Program-made: the position numbers and the translations under genes
The notes under the pieces: generated by a model
What the model saw: only the letters and a program-made list of their open reading frames with translations
Database searches by the model: none
What the model was told of the DNA's origin: nothing
NCBI GenBank assembly: GCA_030040455.1
Contig: JASHTR010000620.1
Span: 1-7,690, forward strand
Direction: 5' to 3'
From: Terriglobia bacterium
Lineage (GTDB): Bacteria; Acidobacteriota; Terriglobia; UBA7540
DNA: 7,690 nucleotides
In this document: positions 1 through 5,438 of the stretch, one piece after another
Layout of the letters: each line of letters starts with the position of its first letter
Numbering within the stretch: position 1 is the stretch's first letter

Positions 1-43
1 TCTTCCCTTGCTCCACTCAAAGCTCGACCTGAGTGCAGCAAAC

Positions 44-63
44 GGGACCGGCCTTCGGTTCCC
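44..63 (-). terminator. Possible terminator hairpin after the SPOR gene
   Basis: GGGACCG (44-50) and CGGTTCCC (56-63) pair with one bulged base around a 5-base loop, 40 bases beyond the SPOR stop codon. On the minus strand no T-run follows, so a Rho-independent terminator is not well supported; read on the plus strand, a T5 lies at 76-80, too far away. No gene is seen in 1-103. Confidence 0.2.
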
Positions 64-103
64 TAGTATGACACGTTTTTAACCCTCTGCCGCCGCCCGT
101 CTA

Positions 104-745
104 TCAAAGCGTATTTGCCGGGCGCACCAGAGCGAATATTTGTTCTTTCGTCCTGAATTCAGAGGCCGCGCGCATGGCGTCTCCGAGATCGTTGAACCGC
201 CCCAGCCGGACAGCGTCCCAAATGCGCCCACGACGGTCGGGAGCTTTGAAAATGGTCGCGTTGTATCCGAGGCCTTTCAGGTTCTTCACGAGGCGTGCCG
301 CGTTATTGGGGTCGAGAAACGCCCCCATTTGAATTGAGTATGCTTTTGCGGCAGCGTCTGCGGCCGGGGCTTGCCCGGATGCTTTCGTTGCGGTGCTTGC
401 GCCTGGATCGGCGGCGACTGGGGGTGGATTCGGCGCGGCGGCAGCGGAAGTGAGAAGGGAAGCATTGGCCGGCCCCTGAGGAGGATTGCTGCCGGTGGAC
501 GCGGGCCCTGCAGTCGGCGGACTTGCTTGCAGAGGTTTTACCAGGGAAACGGCTTTGGCGGGGCCGGGCGGGACCAATTTCACTTTGCTAAGGTTTTGTG
601 CCATGAAGGGATTGGCGGGAAGCGGGGAGGGACGCGATCCATATCCAATCAGGAGTCCGGCCGCGAACAGCAGGACGCCTAATAAACCGAGTCCGAAAAG
701 AAGGACCATCATTTCTTTCTTGTTCATTGAAAATTCGTAATTCAT
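104..745 (-). CDS. Membrane-anchored SPOR-domain protein in the T6SS operon
   Basis: This 213-residue protein has three parts. A short N-terminus is followed by one strongly hydrophobic segment at about residues 12-34 (LLFGLGLLGVLLFAAGLLIG), a signal anchor. A Pro/Ala/Ser-rich linker of about 100 residues (roughly 38-134) would span the periplasm. The C-terminal SPOR domain (about 136-209) opens with YSIQMGAF, continues with a helix containing NAARLVKNLKGLGY, and has the central strand WDAVRLGRFND. SPOR domains bind denuded glycan strands of peptidoglycan, usually at division sites; that is family knowledge. I chose the ATG at 745 because GAGGC lies just upstream, and because an earlier in-frame start at 844 would overlap the PAAR-like gene with non-conserved sequence. 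The ATG at 727 is a possible alternative start. It is the last gene of the operon, 35 bases after the PAAR-like gene. A wall-anchoring role for the secretion machine is inference; it could also be an ordinary envelope protein that shares the transcript. Confidence 0.88.
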   Translation of the reverse strand: MNYEFSMNKKEMMVLLFGLGLLGVLLFAAGLLIGYGSRPSPLPANPFMAQNLSKVKLVPPGPAKAVSLVKPLQASPPTAGPASTGSNPPQGPANASLLTSAAAAPNPPPVAADPGASTATKASGQAPAADAAAKAYSIQMGAFLDPNNAARLVKNLKGLGYNATIFKAPDRRGRIWDAVRLGRFNDLGDAMRAASEFRTKEQIFALVRPANTL

Positions 746-780
746 AGTGCCTCGCCATGCGCATCTTTTACGGTGCCCAC

Positions 781-1170
781 TTAGGGGATTTGCACCGTAG
801 CCTGCCCGGGGCTGTTGATCTGAATGACCCCGCCCCAGGCACACATCAATTTTGATTGGTTATCCAATGCAGGCATATTGCCAATCAACACGGTTGGACT
901 ACCCGCTGCCCAGGGTGCAGGTATAACGGGAATGCAGGGCATTGGCGTGAGCACCCCAAGAGCGGCTGCCGTTGCTGAAGCCACCGTTGGATTGGCAAGC
1001 GAGTTACACATACCGAATGGCGGGATGTTGACCATGGGCTTGTTGTCCATGATGGTTGCCGCCGGAATGCTGCTCGCCATGACCTGGTTCGTTGGAAGCA
1101 CCACCAGGCTGCTCGGCGCAGCGCCGAAGCTGCATTGAAGCATTGCGCCCATGCATACTTGCATCGCCAT
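781..1170 (-). CDS. DUF4280 PAAR-like spike-tip protein
   Basis: This 129-residue protein matches the DUF4280 (PAAR-like) family along its whole length. It starts MAMQVCMGAMLQCSFG, has a central FGMCNSLANP, then PMPCIPVIPAPW, and ends with a strand-rich PALDNQSKLMCAWGGVIQI block. Cysteines at residues 6, 13, 55, 79 and 110 sit where the family keeps them and could bind a metal at the tip. PAAR proteins form the sharp cone that caps the VgrG trimer and often carry or recruit effectors. This one is only the minimal domain, with no N- or C-terminal toxin extension, so it would act as a structural tip or an adaptor. The start is well set: AAGGAG lies about 9 bases before the ATG at 1170. The 67-base gap to vgrG upstream contains a purine-rich stretch at about 1207-1230 on the coding strand. 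Placement between vgrG and the SPOR gene supports the spike role. Confidence 0.93.
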   Translation of the reverse strand: MAMQVCMGAMLQCSFGAAPSSLVVLPTNQVMASSIPAATIMDNKPMVNIPPFGMCNSLANPTVASATAAALGVLTPMPCIPVIPAPWAAGSPTVLIGNMPALDNQSKLMCAWGGVIQINSPGQATVQIP

Positions 1171-1237
1171 ATCTAAACTCCTTTGCGCGGGGGATTCGGA
1201 ACGGATTCTTACTTCCTTTTTTCCTTCCTCGCTCGTG

Positions 1238-3184
1238 TCAGTTGATTTTCACCAGCGACCCTTTTACCTCAAGGATTCCGCTGCTCTCAATGCTTTGGGA
1301 TGCGTTGGCCTTGCTCGAAATGGAGGTGTTGGCCTCGTTGCTGAGGGAAGTCCCAGCCGTATTGGTGAGCGAGGTCCCGGATTTGTTCGTGAGCGACGTC
1401 CCCGCCTCGGTGGAAAGCGACGTCCCGGCCTTGATTTCTACTGATCCGCTCGCTTGAAGGGTAAGATTGCCGGAAACTTTCAGGGTGAAGTTGCCACTCA
1501 CGTTTTGAGTGAAATCCGCGTTGTTGGTGTGGGTCTCTGCGCCGGTTACGGTCAAATCGCGCTTTCCTTTCACCGCATGGGTTTCATTTCCGGCGTTCAC
1601 ATTGACGGTGCGATTTCCTTTGTCCACGGTCAGGGTCTCGTCTTTTTCCTGGATTGTGGCGGTGCGGCTTTGCTTGATGGTCACGGTCTGGTTATTCAGC
1701 ACCGAGATGTTCATATCCTTCTGCGCCTGAACGAAGACTTCTTCCGATCCCGCCTTATCCTCGAAACGGATTTCGTTGAACCCGTTTCCACCCTTGGAGG
1801 AATTGCTTTTGATCGTGCTCTTCGTCTGCTCGTCCGGGAGCGCATAGGGAACCGTTTCCTGCGCGTTGTAAACACACCCGGTGACCATCGGCCGATCCGG
1901 GTTGCCGTCGAGGAAGCTCACCGTCACTTCCTGCCCCATGCGCGGCAGAAAAATGCTTCCCCACTGCTTGCCGGCCCAAGCCTGGGAAACACGGATCCAG
2001 CAGGAGCTGTTCTCATCCTGGCCGCTGGCTTGATCCCAATGAAACTTAAGCTTGACGCGACCGTATTGGTCGGTCCAGATTTCTTCCCCGGATTTTCCAA
2101 CAACAAGGGCTGTTTGCGACCCAGGAATGGTGGGATGTGGCGTAACTCGCGGAGGACAAAAAGACACGTCTGCGGGAAAGGCCTCAAAGGTATTCGAATA
2201 TTCGTTCTGGTTGGCGCTGTGGTAGAGGGACCGCAGGACGTAATCTCCGTTCACATCCTGCCGGTAATGATCCGCAAGAGTAAATTTGCATCCAGCGTGA
2301 AAGGCCCGGCAAGCGCTCGTGCCTCGCAAAACCTTACCTGGAGCCTCCAAAGCGGCCAGGCGCAGGCTGGCTTGCGCTTCTCCCGCGTCCTTTTTGGAAT
2401 ATCCTCCAGGATATTCGTAGACGGATCGGCTGGTATTCTTCCCGCTGGCGGTCACCAAAAGATCGGTGGACGGGGTTTCGAAGTTGTAGTCGTCAGACTT
2501 ATATTGGCCTACCGTAACTTGCTGCTCGAGCGTGCAATCGATGATGGCGTCTGCCGCTTCCCAGGAAGGCGTCGATTGCCGGATTTTCGCTTTTGTTAAG
2601 CCCGGACACGATGCGTAGGCATCGGCGTCGTCGGCCAGGACAAGAGTATGCTTCGAGCTCGTGTGTTCGAAAAAGTAAAAAATTCCTTCTTCTTCCATGA
2701 GCCTGGAAACGAATGCAAAATCGCTTTCCTGATACTGAACGCAATATTCACGAGGAGCATAAGTGCGCGTGAGCGCGTTCTTGTAATCTGAAAAGCCCAG
2801 GCCGGAAAAGACCGCTTCGAGAATATCTGGAGTGCTTTTATTCTGAAAGATTTGGCAGCCCGCGTTCAGGGTCAGCAGCCAAAGCCACGGATAAACGTCC
2901 GCAAAGTAAGTGGTCAAGCGCTCGGTCCGTCCGGCTTGCATGAATTTGCCCACCACGCCGTTCACGTACTGATGGTCCCCGCCGGGCAAGGCAAGCGTAA
3001 CGGTGATGTTCTGGCCCACGATGCTCGAAAAATCTAGCTTCGCGTCTTCGGAAACCAACTCGAGCGTGTAGTGGAAAAGTCCCGAGATTTGCTCTTCTCC
3101 CTGAAGGCTCTTCAGGAGCACTTTATCTTCGCCGAGCGGCGTGCTGATCAAAATGGGGCTGGCAGTTTGCTGGTAACCGGACAT
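1238..3184 (-). CDS. vgrG: T6SS spike protein VgrG (TssI)
   Basis: This 648-residue protein is a complete, classical VgrG. The gp27-like N-terminal part covers about residues 10-340, including ISGLFHYTLELVSED, the YCVQYQESDFAFVSRLMEEEGIFYFFEH block at about 147-174, and the FHAGCKFTL region. The gp5-like OB-fold follows at about 357-440, with the signature IWTDQYGRVKLKFHWD (369-384), WIRVSQAWAG (396-405) and FLPRMGQEV (412-420). Residues from about 465 onward form the repetitive triple-stranded beta-helix needle, ending in octapeptide repeats (585-632) and a short cap. There is no C-terminal effector extension. VgrG forms the trimeric spike on which the Hcp tube assembles and which punctures the target cell. 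I chose the ATG at 3184, where the VgrG homology begins (MSGYQQTASPILISTP). An upstream in-frame start at 3331 would overlap tssG and add 49 residues of non-VgrG sequence. AAAAGGC precedes the ATG as a modest ribosome site. It lies 49 bases downstream of tssG. Confidence 0.97.
   Translation of the reverse strand: MSGYQQTASPILISTPLGEDKVLLKSLQGEEQISGLFHYTLELVSEDAKLDFSSIVGQNITVTLALPGGDHQYVNGVVGKFMQAGRTERLTTYFADVYPWLWLLTLNAGCQIFQNKSTPDILEAVFSGLGFSDYKNALTRTYAPREYCVQYQESDFAFVSRLMEEEGIFYFFEHTSSKHTLVLADDADAYASCPGLTKAKIRQSTPSWEAADAIIDCTLEQQVTVGQYKSDDYNFETPSTDLLVTASGKNTSRSVYEYPGGYSKKDAGEAQASLRLAALEAPGKVLRGTSACRAFHAGCKFTLADHYRQDVNGDYVLRSLYHSANQNEYSNTFEAFPADVSFCPPRVTPHPTIPGSQTALVVGKSGEEIWTDQYGRVKLKFHWDQASGQDENSSCWIRVSQAWAGKQWGSIFLPRMGQEVTVSFLDGNPDRPMVTGCVYNAQETVPYALPDEQTKSTIKSNSSKGGNGFNEIRFEDKAGSEEVFVQAQKDMNISVLNNQTVTIKQSRTATIQEKDETLTVDKGNRTVNVNAGNETHAVKGKRDLTVTGAETHTNNADFTQNVSGNFTLKVSGNLTLQASGSVEIKAGTSLSTEAGTSLTNKSGTSLTNTAGTSLSNEANTSISSKANASQSIESSGILEVKGSLVKIN
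1289..1432 (-). repeat. Octapeptide (24-base) tandem repeats in the VgrG needle
   Basis: Residues 585-632 of VgrG read as six tandem 8-residue units: KAGTSLST, EAGTSLTN, KSGTSLTN, TAGTSLSN, EANTSISS and KANASQSI. They are followed by ESSGILEV and KGSLVKIN as a decayed end. The first four keep the core GTSL exactly. The pattern alternates small/polar and hydrophobic residues with a charged residue at the turn, as expected of the intertwined beta-helix of the gp5/VgrG needle. At DNA level the 24-base units share blocks such as gcgacgtccc/gcgaggtccc on the plus strand, so recombination or slippage could change the needle length. Confidence 0.85.
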
Positions 3185-3233
3185 ATGATTTTGCCTTTTA
3201 TGAAGCGGCGTGCCGATCGAAGAGGTGCCACGG

Positions 3234-4352
3234 TCAATCCTGCCGCGCAGGATGAGCTGCGGGCTTGTCATGACGACCAAAGCCCACGTCGGAAAAACGC
3301 GGATCGCGGCTACTCTGGTCCAGGCTGGCATTCCGTGCAGAGTAGCCCGGCCGAATCCGGACCTGAGAATCGTCCTTGGGAGACGGCCGCGTCTTTAGCC
3401 AGGAAGTCCATGCCAGTTTTGCTTTGCCCAGGCGCGATTCGGGAATTTCATCCGCCCCAATCCCGAGCCGGAAGGAGAAGTCGAATTGATCTCCGGCATA
3501 AAACCGCGTCAGTTCGCAAAGAGGCAGATAAGCAGGTCCGCCGGGGAGGAAGGAACGAAACGGCTCGAGAGGGAGCGGACCCAGCTCCACCTCAAAGCTT
3601 CCTTGTTGGTCCCATACGTGAGTGCCAAGCACGGCACCGTCCCCCAGGATTTGGTTTTGTCCCGATCTGCCCAGGAAGGTCCACTGGCAAGGCTCAAGCG
3701 CCCTTCGGGTTATTTGAAATTGGTGCAGCCGGGCGTTCGCCTGGAAATGATCGGAAATCATGCGCTCGAGTCCCGCCGCCGAGCGAGGTTCCTTTGAAAG
3801 CAGGCCCGCGTAGTAGAGCAGCACCCTGTCCTTTACCGCCATGCAATGGCGCAATGATGGGTGTCCCAGTCCCAGAAACGAATAAAGGTAGCGTGCTGCC
3901 GCGCTCTCATCCGGGGACTTGGTTGTAAAGGCCACGCGATGCACTTTGTGGCTTCGGTAAATCAGCGAAATCAGACGATGATTGAAAATATCCAGAAAAT
4001 CGCGAAGCCCGGTATCTTTTCTCGCGATTCTTTCGAGAACCAGCTCGGTGAAGGGAAGCGGAAGCGGTGATTGAGGGCCGGAGAGACCCAGGAAATTTAC
4101 CGTCATCTCTACGGCGGATTCGCCATCAAGGGAAGGCGAGAGCTGATAAACGTCACTCGCCGGAAAATCGAGGCTCACCCGAGAATGGAAGCGGACGGCT
4201 TCCTTTGCGGGTTCTGAGCCTTCGCCCGCCGGTTGGGCCTCCGGGTGCGCCATTTCCAACAGGCGGACGGCCTGAAAGAAGTCAAAGCGGTAGGGTTCTT
4301 GAAACAACCAATCCGTTACTGAACGCTCACCACGCCAGCCAAAAGTGGCCAT
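3234..4352 (-). CDS. tssG: T6SS baseplate subunit TssG
   Basis: This 372-residue protein is recognised as TssG (the ImpH/VasB family). The N-terminus has the typical YRFDFFQAVRLLE (residues 21-33), then VRFHSRVSLDFPASDVYQL (53-71), the highly diagnostic VNFLGLSGPQSPLPLPFTELV (85-105), the DIFNHRLISLIYRS helix (121-134), and a late LAWTSWLKTRP motif (313-323). TssG joins TssF and TssK in the wedge complex of the T6SS baseplate, in the cytoplasm under the membrane complex. The start at 4352 gives the family N-terminus directly; the ribosome site is weak (AGGCGGC, then an A-run). The family normally ends soon after the WTSWLKTRP motif, but here about 45 further residues follow (roughly 328-372), polar and basic with no match I know. 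Unusually, no tssF lies upstream; a regulatory region and a divergent gene are there instead. Confidence 0.95.
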   Translation of the reverse strand: MATFGWRGERSVTDWLFQEPYRFDFFQAVRLLEMAHPEAQPAGEGSEPAKEAVRFHSRVSLDFPASDVYQLSPSLDGESAVEMTVNFLGLSGPQSPLPLPFTELVLERIARKDTGLRDFLDIFNHRLISLIYRSHKVHRVAFTTKSPDESAAARYLYSFLGLGHPSLRHCMAVKDRVLLYYAGLLSKEPRSAAGLERMISDHFQANARLHQFQITRRALEPCQWTFLGRSGQNQILGDGAVLGTHVWDQQGSFEVELGPLPLEPFRSFLPGGPAYLPLCELTRFYAGDQFDFSFRLGIGADEIPESRLGKAKLAWTSWLKTRPSPKDDSQVRIRPGYSARNASLDQSSRDPRFSDVGFGRHDKPAAHPARQD

Positions 4353-4474
4353 GTTTTTTTAGCCGCCTACAATCAGTTTTCAAGCGATTCTTCGCGCGCT
4401 GCGCTGCCCATCGTTTGCGTCATGGAGCTCAATCCCACGCAGGCTCAATTGGAATCGAACGCCAATAAGGGCGC

Positions 4475-4503
4475 TTGACAATCATATATTATCATGACAA
4501 TAT
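4475..4503 (+). promoter_or_regulatory. Candidate rightward promoter for the DUF4157 gene
   Basis: A perfect -35 consensus TTGACA occupies 4475-4480 in a sharply AT-rich patch that stands out from GC-rich flanks. At 17 bases spacing the -10 candidate is CAATAT (4498-4503), which is weak. An alternative pair is ATGACA (4494-4499) with TATCTT (4516-4521), spacing 16. Either would start transcription shortly before the gene at 4541. The region is promoter-like with fair confidence, but the exact boxes are uncertain. Confidence 0.5.
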
Positions 4504-4510
4504 TTCTTAA
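4481..4510 (-). promoter_or_regulatory. Candidate leftward promoter for the tssG operon
   Basis: Read on the minus strand, TATGAT (4486-4481) could be a -10 box with TTAAGA (4510-4505) as a 4/6 match -35 at 18 bases spacing. It would leave a leader of roughly 120 bases before the tssG ATG at 4352. It overlaps the rightward promoter candidate, so the two operons may compete or be jointly controlled. Support is only positional and compositional. Confidence 0.3.
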
Positions 4511-4512
4511 GT

Positions 4513-4528
4513 ATATATCTTGAGATAT
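4513..4528. promoter_or_regulatory. Perfect dyad TATATC-TTGA-GATATA, operator-like
   Basis: Six-base arms TATATC (4513-4518) and GATATA (4523-4528) are perfect inverted repeats around TTGA (4519-4522). The dyad sits between the promoter candidates and the AGGAG ribosome site, which overlaps its edge (4529-4533). A dimeric winged-helix repressor bound here would block the rightward promoter; as RNA it would form only a weak AU hairpin next to the ribosome site. I infer an operator. The dyad style resembles sites I associate with PadR-like regulators, but no regulator gene is in the window. Confidence 0.45.
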
Positions 4529-4533
4529 AGGAG
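4529..4533 (+). promoter_or_regulatory. Shine-Dalgarno AGGAG for the DUF4157 gene
   Basis: AGGAG lies 7 bases before the ATG at 4541 and decides that start. A TTG at 4520 in the same frame lies upstream of this site and inside the dyad, so it is a poor start. Confidence 0.8.
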
Positions 4534-4540
4534 CTTTTCG

Positions 4541-5242
4541 ATGGCGCCCGTTTCCCTCGCATCAGCAAATCCCCGCACAGGGCCAAGCCGGAGCCTACCG
4601 TCTGAGAGCTCCAAGAAGGCACACCCGTTGCGAGATTCCTCCCTCGCAACCTCGGGAGCGCCTTCGGCGCCTCGGAATGACACGCAACGCGAGTCTTCAC
4701 ACAGGCTCTCCAGGCATGGTTTCACAAATCCTTCGAGCGTCGCAATCCAGGCTGAATTCAGGCCTGGCTTCACCTGCTTAAAGGCGGGGCGGGGCAGGCC
4801 GGCAAATTCCTCCTTACAGCAGAAGCCTGCCGGGACGACGCCAACTCCTGGCATGGTTCAGCTCAAGGCGTCAGCCGGGGTTGAGGCCTTCCGCGTGAAT
4901 CTTCAGCAAAAGGTGGGTGGATGGCCGTTGCCCAAAGAAGTACAGGCCAAGATGGAATCAGCGTTGGGTGCTGATTTTTCCGACGTGCGCATCCACGTTG
5001 GCTCCGAAGTTCCGTCCATTGGAGCCATCGCATTTACGTGGGGATCAAACATCCACTTCGCGCCCGGTTATTACAATCCTCACACGCCCCACGGGCAGCG
5101 GCTTTTAGCCCACGAACTGACTCACGTGGTTCAACAGAGAGTGGGACGCGTCCGAAATCCATTTGGTAACGGTGTGGCAGTGGTTCAAGATCGCGCTTTG
5201 GAAGCTGAAGCGGATCGAATGGCCCAGCAATTCGGACACTGA
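4541..5242 (+). CDS. DUF4157 (eCIS-core, zincin-like) domain protein
   Basis: This 233-residue protein carries a DUF4157 domain in its C-terminal half (about residues 127-228). The family run is clear: PLPKEVQAKMESALGADFSDV (129-149), RIHVGSE, AIAFTWGSNIHFAPGYYNP (162-180), GQRLLAHELTHVVQQR (185-200) and a last LEAEADRMAQ (220-229). HELTH at 191-195 is an HExxH zinc motif, and Glu221 or Glu223 could be the third ligand, so peptidase activity is possible but unproven. DUF4157 proteins are frequently linked to extracellular contractile injection systems and to polymorphic-toxin proteins. Residues 1-110 are Ser/Pro/Arg-rich and probably disordered; residues about 26-48 are encoded by an interspersed repeat. 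There is no signal peptide. AGGAG at 4529-4533 supports the start, though the ATG at 4853 (residue 105) is a conceivable later start. It is divergent from tssG and is followed after 196 bases by the methyltransferase gene. Confidence 0.9.
   Translation: MAPVSLASANPRTGPSRSLPSESSKKAHPLRDSSLATSGAPSAPRNDTQRESSHRLSRHGFTNPSSVAIQAEFRPGFTCLKAGRGRPANSSLQQKPAGTTPTPGMVQLKASAGVEAFRVNLQQKVGGWPLPKEVQAKMESALGADFSDVRIHVGSEVPSIGAIAFTWGSNIHFAPGYYNPHTPHGQRLLAHELTHVVQQRVGRVRNPFGNGVAVVQDRALEAEADRMAQQFGH
4618..4684 (-). repeat. REP-like interspersed palindromic element (GTCATTCCGAG type)
   Basis: On the minus strand this stretch begins GTGTCATTCCGAG, includes GAGGAATCTCGCAA, and ends CGGGTGTGCC. It holds two inverted repeats: a perfect 7-base pair TTGCGAG (4628-4634) and CTCGCAA (4643-4649) around 8 bases, and GCGCC (4658-4662) with GGCGC (4666-4670) around TTC. 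The TCATTCCGAG...GAGGAATCT layout matches a repeat I recall as widespread between genes in Acidobacteria. Here it lies inside the coding region of the DUF4157 gene and keeps the frame. Naming it as that family is from memory; the palindromes are seen directly. Confidence 0.65.
4747..4767. repeat. Near-perfect palindrome around an EcoRI-like core
   Basis: CCAGGC (4747-4752) and GCCTGG (4762-4767) are perfect 6-base arms. Between them TGAATTCA is itself palindromic, with a single extra G. It lies within the disordered-region codons of the DUF4157 gene, about 60 bases after the REP-like element, and could be part of the same mobile or inserted segment. Confidence 0.4.
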
Positions 5243-5438
5243 ATCGGGAGGCCAAGTCGCGGCGCGCACCGGTTTATCAGGGCTCGCTTCGCCTTTGGAT
5301 GGAGGGATAACGCAGAGCCTCCAAAAGCAGAGACTCCGTGCTACCCATCGCTCGAATTATTCGCGCTCAACCGCTAGGTTGTGGAGTTTGCTGAGGCAAC
5401 CCGGGAACGATCTGCATTTTTTGCTTTAGGCGTGCCTT

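Noticed and set aside
1454..2599. Plus-strand frame of 381 codons across vgrG
   Set aside because: It is antisense to the fully conserved VgrG; its sequence has no recognisable domain, and GC-rich genes commonly leave such long antisense frames.
3071..3928. Plus-strand frame of 285 codons across the vgrG/tssG junction
   Set aside because: Antisense to two conserved genes; Arg/Pro/Ser-rich shadow composition and no ribosome site supporting it.
4353..4474. Possible tssF remnant upstream of tssG
   Set aside because: All three minus-strand frames contain stops and none shows the TssF C-terminal pattern. Only a 16-codon frame (starting MTQTMGSAARE) is visible, with no support.
4475..4500. TTGACA...TGACAA as a long operator palindrome
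   Set aside because: The outer TTG and CAA match but the inner arms mismatch at several positions, so it is AT-rich promoter sequence rather than a convincing dyad.
4507..4854. Minus-strand frame of 115 codons opposite the DUF4157 gene
   Set aside because: It is mostly the REP-like element and a GC shadow read backwards, crosses the regulatory region, has no family resemblance, and conflicts with a well-supported gene on the other strand.
5163..5429. Short plus-strand frame between the DUF4157 and methyltransferase genes
   Set aside because: It overlaps the conserved DUF4157 end in another frame, has no resemblance to anything, and ends at the TAG just before the methyltransferase start. 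I see nothing else in 5243-5438.
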